NCBI GenBank assembly: GCA_002316805.1
Contig: DCEF01000011.1
Coordinates: 1-64,000 of the forward strand
DNA: 64,000 bases
From: Ruminococcaceae bacterium UBA1036
GTDB lineage: Bacteria; Bacillota; Clostridia; Oscillospirales; Acutalibacteraceae
Reading direction: 5' to 3'
In this document: piece by piece, positions 32,564 through 40,772 of the stretch
Layout: the number at the start of each line of letters is the position of its first letter
Numbering within the stretch: position 1 is the stretch's first letter
The notes under the pieces: generated by a model
Seen by the model: the letters and a program-made list of their open reading frames with translations, nothing else
Told to the model about the DNA's origin: nothing
Databases searched by the model: none
Made by a program: the position numbers and the translations under genes

Positions 32564-34969
32564 GTGACCGAGCAGCATATTCTGCGCGGCAGTAAAAACA
32601 TCGGCTATAAACAGAGGGCTTTTTTCTATGGCCTTTTTGTTGCTTTTGTGTTTTTTCTGCCTTTTATAATCTTCGACAAAGGGTATTTTTTGTTTTACGG
32701 AGACTTCAACGTCCAGCAGGTGCCATTTTACCAAATGTGCCACGATGCGATACGCAGCGGGAACTGGGGGTGGAACTGGAACACCGACCTCGGTGTGAAC
32801 TTTGTAGGTTCCTATTCATTCTACCTTCTCGGCAGCCCGTTCTTCTGGCTGACCATTCCATTCCCGAGCTGGATGGTGCCGCACATGATAGGCCCGCTGC
32901 TGATGCTGAAATTCGCCTGCGCATCACTTACTTCTTACATCTACCTCAGCCGGTACGCCAGCAAGCCTGAATATGCCATAGTCGGTTGCCTGCTCTATGC
33001 GTTTTCCGGCTTTTCTGTTTACAATATCTTCTTCAACCATTTCCATGAGGCTATCATATTCTTCCCGCTGATGCTATGGGCACTCGACGAGTACATGTAC
33101 AACAGGCGCCGGTATATCTTTGCGCTCACCGTTTTCATGTGCTGCACAGTTAACTATTACTTCTTCGTCGGGCAAGTTGTTTTCCTTATTATCTACTGGA
33201 TTATCCGCATGCTTGCGGGAAGCTGGAGCATCAGCCTGCGCGATTTCCTGCTGCTTTTCTGCGAAGCTATTATAGGAGTGCTTTGCTCAAGCTTTTTGCT
33301 CACGCCAACAGTGCTCGCCGTGCTTCAGAATTCGCGCGTCAACAACCCGCCCGAAGGATGGGGCGCCCTGCTTTATGATTACAACCAGCGGTACTTTCAC
33401 ATTTTAGAGTGCTTCTTCTTCCCGCCGGATATACCCGCGCGGCCTAACTTCACCCCTAATTCCGAGGCAAAGTGGGCATCACTCGGCGCATGGCTCCCGC
33501 TTTTCAGCATGAGCGGCGTCATCGCCTTTATCCAGTACCACAAAAAGCACTGGCTTAAAACGCTTCTTATAACACTTTTCTTCATGGCTAATGTGCCGAT
33601 ACTGAATGCGGCGTTCCAACTGTTCAACATGGCCTATTATGCGCGCTGGTTCTACATGCTCACGCTCATGATGTCGCTTGCGACAATCACCGCCCTCCAG
33701 TACACTGACACCAACTGGAAAAAAGCCGTCCACTGGACGCTCGGCATAACGCTCGCCATAGCACTTGCCATAGGCCTGATGCCAAAATCTGTAGACAATG
33801 GAAACGGCAGCAAAAGTTTCACAGTCGGCCTTGAAGAATATCCGGAGCGCTTCTGGACATATGTTGCTATAGCGCTTTTAAGCCTCGCGCTGCTCGTTAT
33901 TATTTTCCAGTATTACAAGCGCGACCGCAAAAGGTTCCTCAGAAACTGCACCATCGGCATAATGCTTGTTTCCGTGATTTATTCTTCATATTTCATCGCG
34001 CTCGGCAAAACCCAGAGCGACGACACCCACGGATGGATTATCCCATATTCATTAAACAAGGGCAAGGACATCCACCTGCCCGACAGCACAACATTCAGCC
34101 GTATCGATGTTTATGACGGCATGGATAACCAAGCCATGTTCTGGCAGATGCCAACCATACAGGCATTCCACAGCATTGTCCCGGGCTCCGTTATGGAGTT
34201 TTACCCAACTATCGGCGTGCAGCGCGACGTCGCCTCTCGCCCAGACGTTTCCGTCTACGGGCTGCGCGGCCTCACAAGCTGCCGTTGGCTGTTTGACCAG
34301 GTGAGCAGCGGCAAAAGCTTTGCTGATTCCACCGGCACATGCGAGATGCCCGGCTGGAGTTATTATGCCACGCAGAACGGTTGCATGATTTACAAGAACG
34401 ATTATTTCATACCCATGGGATTCTGCTATGACAGCTATATCACCCGTTCCGAATACAACAGCGTCCCGCAGGCAGAGCGCCACCTCGTCCTTCTAAAGGC
34501 AATGGTGCTTGATGGTTCCGACGTTTCCAAATACGCGGCGGGAACACTCAGCCACCTCGACCTGAACAGCCAGGATTATACCGCAAGCTCATATTTTTCA
34601 GACTGCAAGGCCAGAAAAGCCGAGTCATGCTCTTCGTTTAAACATGACAACGGCGGGTTCTCCGCGACAATCACTTCCGATAAAGACCGCCTTGTATTTT
34701 TCAGCGTCCCATGGGAAGGCGGCTGGAGCGCTCAAGTAAACGGCAAAAGTACGCCTATAGTCAAAGCGAATGTAGGCTTCATGGCTGTAAAAGTGCCGGA
34801 AGGCACATCTTCTATCCGCTTTAATTACCAGACGCCCGGCGTCAAGCTCGGCGCAGCCGTTTCATGTGGCGGCGTTGCCCTGTTCTTCTTTTACTGGTAT
34901 TTCACTTGCCCATACCGGCGCAGGAAGCGCCGCTGCGAACAGCCGGAGAAGGCTGAAAATGGAGGTTAA
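32564..34969 (+). CDS. yfhO: YfhO-family polytopic membrane glycosyltransferase
   Basis: An 801-residue GT-C-type membrane protein. The first loop after helix 1 has DKGYFLFYGDFNVQQVPFY, the acidic catalytic loop of YfhO proteins, and WNTDLGVNFVGSYSFYLLG follows. About a dozen helices alternate with loops to residue 450, then an extracellular domain (PWEGGWSAQVNGKST) and one last helix. In Bacillus, YfhO works with CsbB to transfer GlcNAc from undecaprenyl phosphate to lipoteichoic acid. The csbB-like gene begins 3 bases downstream. GTG start with AGGAGG upstream. Confidence 0.9.
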   Translation: MTEQHILRGSKNIGYKQRAFFYGLFVAFVFFLPFIIFDKGYFLFYGDFNVQQVPFYQMCHDAIRSGNWGWNWNTDLGVNFVGSYSFYLLGSPFFWLTIPFPSWMVPHMIGPLLMLKFACASLTSYIYLSRYASKPEYAIVGCLLYAFSGFSVYNIFFNHFHEAIIFFPLMLWALDEYMYNRRRYIFALTVFMCCTVNYYFFVGQVVFLIIYWIIRMLAGSWSISLRDFLLLFCEAIIGVLCSSFLLTPTVLAVLQNSRVNNPPEGWGALLYDYNQRYFHILECFFFPPDIPARPNFTPNSEAKWASLGAWLPLFSMSGVIAFIQYHKKHWLKTLLITLFFMANVPILNAAFQLFNMAYYARWFYMLTLMMSLATITALQYTDTNWKKAVHWTLGITLAIALAIGLMPKSVDNGNGSKSFTVGLEEYPERFWTYVAIALLSLALLVIIFQYYKRDRKRFLRNCTIGIMLVSVIYSSYFIALGKTQSDDTHGWIIPYSLNKGKDIHLPDSTTFSRIDVYDGMDNQAMFWQMPTIQAFHSIVPGSVMEFYPTIGVQRDVASRPDVSVYGLRGLTSCRWLFDQVSSGKSFADSTGTCEMPGWSYYATQNGCMIYKNDYFIPMGFCYDSYITRSEYNSVPQAERHLVLLKAMVLDGSDVSKYAAGTLSHLDLNSQDYTASSYFSDCKARKAESCSSFKHDNGGFSATITSDKDRLVFFSVPWEGGWSAQVNGKSTPIVKANVGFMAVKVPEGTSSIRFNYQTPGVKLGAAVSCGGVALFFFYWYFTCPYRRRKRRCEQPEKAENGG

Positions 34970-34972
34970 TTT

Positions 34973-35941
34973 ATGCCTGTTGTTTATCTTGTAATCCCCT
35001 GCTACAACGAAGAAAAAGTCCTGCCTGAAACAGTAAAGCGCCTCACGGTAAAGCTGAAGTCAATGCAAGCAAGCGGTTTGGCCAGCGACGAAAGCCGCAT
35101 GCTGCTTGTGGATGACGGAAGCCGCGACAGCACATGGAGCATGATTTCTCAGTTCAGCAAAGAAAACAGCCTTGTTTCGGGAATCAAGCTTGCACATAAC
35201 CGCGGCCACCAGAATGCGCTGCTTGCCGGCCTTATGACAGCGCGCCAGTACGCCGACTGCGCCATAAGCCTCGATGCCGACCTGCAGGACGATGTTGAGG
35301 TCTTGGATGAGTTCGTAAAAAAATTCATGGACGGCTGCGACGTCGTATACGGCGTGCGCAAAAAGCGCGACACCGACACGGCTTTTAAGCGCAGCACTGC
35401 GCTTGCATTTTACAGTTTCATGGAAAAGCTCGGTGTCGATATCGTTTACAACCACGCCGATTACCGCCTTATGAGCCGCCGCGCGCTCGACGCCCTGAGT
35501 GATTACCGCGAAGTAAATCTTTTTCTGCGTGGCCTCGTCCCTCTCATTGGATTCCGCAGCGACTGCGTATATTATGACAGGCATGAGCGCTTCGCCGGGG
35601 AATCCAAATACCCGCTGAAAAAGATGGTTTCATTTGCTATCGACGGCATCACATCATTCAGCATAAAGCCGCTCAAATTGATTTTCAGCCTTGGCGCTGG
35701 AATATCTTTCGTAAGCTTTATAGGCTTAATATGGGCTATAATTTCACATTTTGCAGCCGGCACGGCAGCATGGATAGTAGGGTTGTGGTCACTGTGGCTT
35801 CTCGGCGGGCTTCTCATGGCCGCTTTAGGCATTGTTGGCACTTATGCCGGGAAAATTTACGGCGAAGTGAAATCGCGCCCGCGCTTTCTTATTGAGCAGA
35901 CTACTTCAGACAGTTTAAATGGTGCTGTTGATAGAAAGTGA
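34973..35941 (+). CDS. csbB: GT2 polyprenyl-phosphate glycosyltransferase (CsbB/GtrB type)
   Basis: A 322-residue glycosyltransferase that loads a sugar onto undecaprenyl phosphate. The GT-A domain has VIPCYNEEKVLPET, LLVDDGSRDSTW, LAHNRGHQNALLAG and the DxD-type SLDADLQDD. Two C-terminal membrane helices follow (GAGISFVSFIGLIWAI, LWLLGGLLMAALGIVG). It is coupled to yfhO (3-base gap), matching the functional pair of Bacillus. The sugar is probably GlcNAc by analogy. Confidence 0.92.
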   Translation: MPVVYLVIPCYNEEKVLPETVKRLTVKLKSMQASGLASDESRMLLVDDGSRDSTWSMISQFSKENSLVSGIKLAHNRGHQNALLAGLMTARQYADCAISLDADLQDDVEVLDEFVKKFMDGCDVVYGVRKKRDTDTAFKRSTALAFYSFMEKLGVDIVYNHADYRLMSRRALDALSDYREVNLFLRGLVPLIGFRSDCVYYDRHERFAGESKYPLKKMVSFAIDGITSFSIKPLKLIFSLGAGISFVSFIGLIWAIISHFAAGTAAWIVGLWSLWLLGGLLMAALGIVGTYAGKIYGEVKSRPRFLIEQTTSDSLNGAVDRK

Positions 35942-35966
35942 TAAGCAGAAAAGTAAAAACTACATA

Positions 35967-36007
35967 AAAATGCACTTTGACTTGTTTTCACTTTCAAAGT
36001 GCATTTT
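35967..36007. terminator. Bidirectional intrinsic terminator
   Basis: A 14-bp perfect stem (35967-35980 with 35994-36007) starts with AAAA and ends with TTTT, between the convergent csbB and ECF S genes. Confidence 0.88.
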
Positions 36008-36036
36008 ATAAAATTTATTCAATTATTTTTATGTTT

Positions 36037-36684
36037 TCATTTTGCAGTAGATGCTTTTGCCTGTGTAAACTTTTTCAGGACTTTACAAACGGCCGCTGTA
36101 AGGATTGCAGCAATAACAGCTTCAGGTACACCGTTTGATAATATTACAGTTAAAACAGCGTTATAAACCATATTTACAGGAATATGGCTTACTTTTCCAT
36201 AGGCGTCACGAAACAAGAAATAAATAAGGTTCATAACCAGAACCGTGTTTGTCAAAGAGCCAATAATTCCACTCAGCAGAAACGAAAGCACGTCGTGCTT
36301 CTTGCTTAAGAACCTGCTTATAAATTCATAAAAGTAATATGGAGTAACGCCTACTAAAATACGTGGGCCAAAAACAATCAGAAGTGCTTCCCAGCTCCCA
36401 TGTGCAGTTCCCGGAACCGGGATAAATGGTGAAAAGGCAAAAGACAAAAGCGATGGAGTAAATGTGTTGTTGTAAAGACTTGTCAGCCCAAAAACGAATC
36501 CAAGGAAGGCGCCTGCTTTGGGGCCAAGAATAATTGAACCAATGATGACCGGAACATGAATAATTGTCGCTTTGATAAGCGGTAATTGGATATATCCAAT
36601 GGGGGTAAAATTCAGGACAATAATAATTCCACAAAACAAGGCAGTAACTACCATCTGTTCTGTATGATTATTTTTTCGGTTCAT
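36037..36684 (-). CDS. ECF transporter S (substrate-binding) component
   Basis: A 215-residue membrane protein with six helices. It has the S-component surface motif in VVTALFCGIIIVLNFTPIGY, then LPLIKATIIHVPVIIGSIIL, GPKAGAFLGFVFGLTSL and FSPFIPVPG. These point to the pantothenate/folate-like branch of vitamin S components, though the vitamin is not certain. No ECF ATPases or T component are in the window, so it must use a shared module elsewhere. It lies 56 bases downstream of the DppC-like gene on the same strand and is probably the last gene of that operon. Confidence 0.8.
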   Translation of the reverse strand: MNRKNNHTEQMVVTALFCGIIIVLNFTPIGYIQLPLIKATIIHVPVIIGSIILGPKAGAFLGFVFGLTSLYNNTFTPSLLSFAFSPFIPVPGTAHGSWEALLIVFGPRILVGVTPYYFYEFISRFLSKKHDVLSFLLSGIIGSLTNTVLVMNLIYFLFRDAYGKVSHIPVNMVYNAVLTVILSNGVPEAVIAAILTAAVCKVLKKFTQAKASTAK

Positions 36685-36740
36685 ATATATTTACCTCTGC
36701 GCAAAATGCGTGTAATTCTAAAAAACGCGCTGTATATTCA

Positions 36741-37550
36741 TCATTTTGAAAGCCCGTCGCCGAGGTTGTGGAAACCGAGCACCGTAAGGAAAATCATAAA
36801 TCCTGCCGAAAGCGATTCCCACGGTGCTTTAAGTAGGTATGCCTGCCCTTCTGCGAGCATGCGCCCCCAGCTGGGGATAGGCGGCTGTATGCCGAGGCCA
36901 AGGTAGCTCATGCCGGATTCCGCAAGAATAGCATTAGAAAACCCGATCACAAGTGCCGGAACGACGGAAGGTACAATATTAGGCAGTATATGCTTAAAAA
37001 GTATGCGGCCTGTAGAAATGTCTGACGCACACTCTGCCTCTATAAATTCGCGGTTGCGGCACTGTTTGGCCCCGCTGCGCGCTATACGGATATAGCTTGG
37101 CAGAAAAGCGATAGCCAGTGCAGGGATAATGGTATACCTCCCGCCGCCGAAAGCAGTTACGGCAACAAGCGCAAGCAGCACGCCAGGGAAAGAAGCGAGC
37201 GCATCAGTAAGGCGCATTACAACGGCCTCCGCCGCACCGCCTTCATACCCGATAAACAGGCCTATCGTGATGCCTACAGAACCGCTCAGAGCGACCGTTG
37301 CAGCCGCCACAAGCAAAGAATAGCGCGCGCCTGTCATGGCGCGGCTGAAGTTATCGCGCCCAAACTGGTCAGTGCCAAACAGGTGAAGCAGGCTCGGCGG
37401 CTGAAAGCGCTGCACGGAGTTCATGGCGTACGGGTCATACGGCGCGTAGAATATGCCTACTACCGCAAGCAGAAGCACAATAGCTGTTAGTACAATGCCA
37501 AAATAAAGCTGAAACCTGCGTTCATCATGGCTTCTAAATTTTTTTTTCAT
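36741..37550 (-). CDS. Peptide/nickel-type ABC transporter permease, DppC/OppC family
   Basis: A 269-residue inner-membrane permease. The N-terminal region has PYDPYAMNSVQRFQPPS followed by LFGTDQFGRDNFSR, a hallmark of DppC/OppC. The EAA loop is ARSGAKQCRNREFIEAE...HILPNIVPS and the C-terminal block GLGIQPPIPSWGRMLAEG. It pairs with the DppB-like permease, overlapping it by 4 bases. It moves short peptides or similar solutes. No DppD/DppF ATPase gene follows. Confidence 0.94.
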   Translation of the reverse strand: MKKKFRSHDERRFQLYFGIVLTAIVLLLAVVGIFYAPYDPYAMNSVQRFQPPSLLHLFGTDQFGRDNFSRAMTGARYSLLVAAATVALSGSVGITIGLFIGYEGGAAEAVVMRLTDALASFPGVLLALVAVTAFGGGRYTIIPALAIAFLPSYIRIARSGAKQCRNREFIEAECASDISTGRILFKHILPNIVPSVVPALVIGFSNAILAESGMSYLGLGIQPPIPSWGRMLAEGQAYLLKAPWESLSAGFMIFLTVLGFHNLGDGLSK

Positions 37551-38491
37551 GCTTTTTCCTTCATTCTCGGGTCAACGGCGCGCATGAGCATATCGGCAAG
37601 AAAATTTGCTATTGAAACAAGAAATGCAATGTAGACCACAAGCGATTCAAGGAGCGGGAAATCTCGCGAAGAAACGGCTGAAATCAAAAGCCGCCCTACA
37701 CCTGGCAGGCTGAATACCTGTTCAACTATTATACTGCCGGAAAATACCCCGGCTACCGTCATCCCAAGAAGCGTAATGGCCGGCACAGCCGCATTTTTTA
37801 GTATATGGCGGCACAGGACAATATCTTCAGAAACGCCCTTGCTGCGGGCTGTTCTTACATAGTCGCTGCCCTTTTCAGCAAGTATGGATGTCCTTAAAAA
37901 TTTTGCCGTTGATGCTATATTTGGCAGTGCAACCGCAATAGCCGGAAAAATAAGGTAGCGCAGGAACCCACCAAAATTCTGCCTGTAGTCCACATATTCG
38001 CCCGGCGTAAAGCAGTGCAGAATTATGCCGAAAATCCAGATAAACAGCACGCCTACAAAAAAGCCGGGAAGCGTCAGGTTCAGCATCGTGATGGAATCGA
38101 GAAGCCTGCCAGCCCATGAGCCATGCCATTTTGCCGCAAGGATGCCAGCCGGAAACGAAAGCGCAATAATCAGTATGAGCGCCATGCCCGCAAGGCAGGC
38201 GGTCACCGGTAGCCTGCTTGCCAAAAGTGACGAAACCGGCTGCGAATACTGCAGCGACGTCCCCATGTTTCCATGCAGCAAGCCGCCGAACCATTTCAGG
38301 TAGCGCTGCGGCAGGCTCTGGTTAAGGCCAAGGCTTGCGCGCAGGGCCGCTATGCTTTCAGGCGTGGCCTCAGTGCCGAGTATCAGCTCCGCTGGGTCAC
38401 CGGGAATAACATTGAACGCCGCAAATGTAAAAATGGAAACGAGAAACATGGTCAGAATAAGGGCCATGAATTTACGCAGAAAATACTTCAT
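37547..38491 (-). CDS. Peptide/nickel-type ABC transporter permease, DppB/OppB family
   Basis: A 314-residue permease. It starts KYFLRKFMALILTMFLVS, and NVIPGDPAELILG, LGLNQSLPQRYLKW and GLLHGNMGTSLQYSQPV are textbook DppB/OppB features. The EAA loop includes YVRTARSKGVSEDIVLCRHI. ATG 38491 is preceded by AAGGAG. It lies between the binding protein gene and the DppC-like gene as one operon. Confidence 0.94.
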   Translation of the reverse strand: MKYFLRKFMALILTMFLVSIFTFAAFNVIPGDPAELILGTEATPESIAALRASLGLNQSLPQRYLKWFGGLLHGNMGTSLQYSQPVSSLLASRLPVTACLAGMALILIIALSFPAGILAAKWHGSWAGRLLDSITMLNLTLPGFFVGVLFIWIFGIILHCFTPGEYVDYRQNFGGFLRYLIFPAIAVALPNIASTAKFLRTSILAEKGSDYVRTARSKGVSEDIVLCRHILKNAAVPAITLLGMTVAGVFSGSIIVEQVFSLPGVGRLLISAVSSRDFPLLESLVVYIAFLVSIANFLADMLMRAVDPRMKEKA

Positions 38492-38517
38492 TTGTTTCTC
38501 CTTTCCCAAAAACTGAT

Positions 38518-40056
38518 TCAGCCCGTATATTTTATAGTTGAAGCATCAAAAACATACAAAGGATAAGGCGTATATCCGCTGAATCCCTTGTGCAGGGCAT
38601 TCAGGTTCGAAATATCCTCAATATAGACGCTTGCCGCGTCTTTAGATATCTGCTGCTGTGCCTGCTTATAAAGCTCAATGCGCTTTGTGCTGTCTTTTTC
38701 TTCTTCCGCTTTTTTGTAAATATCGTCGAACGCGGAACTCGAGTAATTTACAAAGTTTTTCGAATTGGTGGAAACATAGCGGTTAAGGAAACTCCTCGGC
38801 GTAAGCGCCGCACCGTCAACAGAAATTATTGTCGATTGGTATTCGCGGTTTCCATAGCATTTGCTGAGCCATGTTGCAAAGTCAACCTGCTTTATCTGTG
38901 CCTTTATCCCTACCTCTTTCAGCTCATTTACAATCACCTGCGCCGTATTTACATGGACTGTGTAATTTGACGGCACGGTTATCGTCATTGAAAATCCATT
39001 AGGATATCCGGCTTTTGCGAGCAGTTCCTTTGCTTTTGCAACATTGTGGTCATAAGCGTGGTCAAGCGATGTGTCGCAGTACTTTTTAAGGCCTGGTATC
39101 ACCGGCGTCCCGCAGCGGACGCCTTTGCCGTAGTTTACCGTTTTTATGATCGCGTCGGGGTCAACGGCGTAGCTTACTGCCTGGCGCACTTCTTTGCTGT
39201 CGAAAGGCTTCTGTTTGTTATTCAGCGCAAGCATCTGCACTGAGTTTGAGTTCGACGGTATCACATTGAAATCATTCGTAAGCTGTGACGCAACATCATT
39301 GGCAATAGAAGCGCCGTCTATACTTCCCCCTTGCATATCTGTCAGCAGGGCGTTGGAGTTTGCCTCCAGCTTAAAAGTGATTTTATCTATATGCGGAAGG
39401 TCTTTCTGCCAATAGTATGGGTTTTTCTTTAGTATGAGCGACTGCTGAGGAGTATATGAAACAAAAGAGTACGGCCCCGTGCCCACAGGGTGCGTATCCT
39501 GCTGTGTATATCCTTTTGGCGTTATAGCCACAGTCAGGTACGGCAGGAAGTCATAGTCAGGCTTTTTAAGGTGTATTTTAACAGTTGAATCATTAGCAAT
39601 TTCTACCAACTTTATATTTTTAAGGTCCGCCATAAGTATTCTCCCACCGGAGAGCCCCGCGGCTTTGTCGAGTGAATATTTTATATCTTCTGCGGTAACT
39701 GTTTTGCCATTTTGAAATTTTACGCCTTTTCTAAGCTTAAAAGTGTATGCCAGCGCATCGGCCGAGACAGAATAGCTTTCAGCTATGGCCAGTTTGAGAT
39801 TACCGTCTTTGTCAGGCTTTACAAGGCCTTCAAAAACATTGAACAGTATCTCGCGTGTATCCGCCGAAGTGGAAACGTAGGGGTCAAGATGGCTTGGCTG
39901 CGTCTGAAGCCCATATGTGAATTCGTTTTTGCTGCCGCCCGAAGAATGCCCTGCAGCCGAAGAAGAACCCGCACTGGGCGAACAGGCCGCCAGAGAAAAC
40001 ATAATGGCAGCGGCTGTAAGCCCAGAAGCAATGCGTTTTAAAAAATGATTTTTCAT
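38518..40056 (-). CDS. Peptide-type solute-binding lipoprotein (SBP family 5)
   Basis: A 512-residue extracellular lipoprotein. The signal ends at FSLAAC, and the mature protein shows family-5 binding-protein phrases: TYGLQTQPSHLDPYVSTSAD, VFEGLVKPDKDGNLKLAIAE, FKLRKGVKFQNGKTVTAEDI and PVGTGPYSFVSYTP. It binds oligopeptides or similar ligands and delivers them to the two permeases downstream. ATG 40056 is preceded by AGGGAGA. A leader of about 525 nucleotides with a strong terminator-like hairpin precedes it, so expression is probably controlled by attenuation. Confidence 0.93.
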   Translation of the reverse strand: MKNHFLKRIASGLTAAAIMFSLAACSPSAGSSSAAGHSSGGSKNEFTYGLQTQPSHLDPYVSTSADTREILFNVFEGLVKPDKDGNLKLAIAESYSVSADALAYTFKLRKGVKFQNGKTVTAEDIKYSLDKAAGLSGGRILMADLKNIKLVEIANDSTVKIHLKKPDYDFLPYLTVAITPKGYTQQDTHPVGTGPYSFVSYTPQQSLILKKNPYYWQKDLPHIDKITFKLEANSNALLTDMQGGSIDGASIANDVASQLTNDFNVIPSNSNSVQMLALNNKQKPFDSKEVRQAVSYAVDPDAIIKTVNYGKGVRCGTPVIPGLKKYCDTSLDHAYDHNVAKAKELLAKAGYPNGFSMTITVPSNYTVHVNTAQVIVNELKEVGIKAQIKQVDFATWLSKCYGNREYQSTIISVDGAALTPRSFLNRYVSTNSKNFVNYSSSAFDDIYKKAEEEKDSTKRIELYKQAQQQISKDAASVYIEDISNLNALHKGFSGYTPYPLYVFDASTIKYTG

Positions 40057-40311
40057 TAAACAGCGATCTCCCTTTACAAAAATGAATAATGAATTCAGCG
40101 ACCATAAAACGGGCAGAATCTTTCCCCGCCATTCTAAACGCACAGGATTTTACAATTTTTCACAGCCGTATTATTCCCCCCGTCGGGGGCGGAGCCGCAT
40201 TACACGTTCTGAATTCCGCCAAACGCAAGCCGCATAAGCGAAATCCTGCAATGAGCTGTAAAGCAGTCTCCTTTTACAAATCCAGTGCTGCAGAAAACGG
40301 CATATTCCGAT

Positions 40312-40397
40312 AAAAAAAGCCGCACTCCGAACCAAGCCCCTTCCTGCGTGCACGGCGACCGCGCAGGAAATGACTTTTATAAGTCCGGAATGCGACT
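40312..40397 (-). terminator. Terminator-like hairpin inside the leader of the peptide transporter operon
   Basis: On the minus strand a 15-bp stem with a few G-U pairs (40383-40397 with 40318-40332) encloses an inner TTCCTGCG/CGCAGGAA hairpin and is followed by seven T residues. Because it lies between the promoter and the first gene, it is positioned as an attenuator. T residues also follow on the plus strand. Confidence 0.7.
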
Positions 40398-40449
40398 TTT
40401 TGATATCACGGCAGTATAAAATAGAATTCAAATATTATATATAATTCTA

Positions 40450-40575
40450 ACGCGGCACCGCGGCCGCCATCCTGCCAGAGAAAGCGCCATACACTGCGGA
40501 GGAGCGCCATTTTGCACACGAACCTGTCGTGTACCTCTTTCTCCCTCTTCGTCGGTGCTGACTGTCCCTTCCCGT
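40450..40575 (-). promoter_or_regulatory. Structured 5' leader element, unidentified (riboswitch-like)
   Basis: The first part of the leader folds on the minus strand. A GAGAAAG/CTTTCTC helix (40537-40543 with 40478-40484) encloses an ACACGA/TCGTGT hairpin (40516-40532) and two copies of ATGGCGC, and a strong GCGGC/GCCGC hairpin follows (40452-40467). I compared it by eye with T-box, TPP, cobalamin, SAM, lysine, glycine and THF elements and found no convincing match. With the attenuator downstream, it looks like a ligand- or factor-sensing leader. Confidence 0.45.
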
Positions 40576-40588
40576 TTTATTAATGTCT

Positions 40589-40616
40589 ATGATATCATTA
40601 GTTAAAAATTTGTCAA
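40589..40616 (-). promoter_or_regulatory. Sigma-70 type promoter of the peptide transporter operon
   Basis: On the minus strand TTGACA (40616-40611) and TATCAT (40594-40589) are spaced by 16 bases. Transcription would start near 40582, giving a 525-nt leader. Confidence 0.7.
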
Positions 40617-40714
40617 GCGTTTTTCAATATTTAATTTTATGTTTTCTGAAAAATATAGGGCACGGCGCTTTGTGCAAAGTTTCCAAAGGCAAAGGCCCTA
40701 TACCATGCTTCGTA

Positions 40715-40744
40715 ATACCATATTCACGGTGAATGTGGTATAAT
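40715..40744 (+). promoter_or_regulatory. Palindromic operator over the nifS promoter
   Basis: A 13-1-13 inverted repeat with one mismatch spans 40715-40741 (ATACCATATTCAC, G, GTGAATGTGGTAT). Its right end overlaps a perfect -10 TATAAT at 40739-40744, while the -35 position (TACCAT) is poor. The ATAC...GTAT frame recalls sites of Rrf2-family regulators (IscR, CymR), which control sulfur and Fe-S genes, but this is inference. Confidence 0.6.
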
Positions 40745-40772
40745 AACACCAGAAATTCATCGGAGGTAATTT

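Noticed and set aside
40171..40431. 86-residue minus-strand frame in the transporter leader
   Set aside because: It runs through the terminator-like hairpin, and its composition is not protein-like.
40450..40575. T-box riboswitch assignment
   Set aside because: GGATGGCGGCCGCGG resembles the T-box core, but that segment pairs as a plain GC hairpin, and no AGAGAG or specifier-loop pattern is visible.
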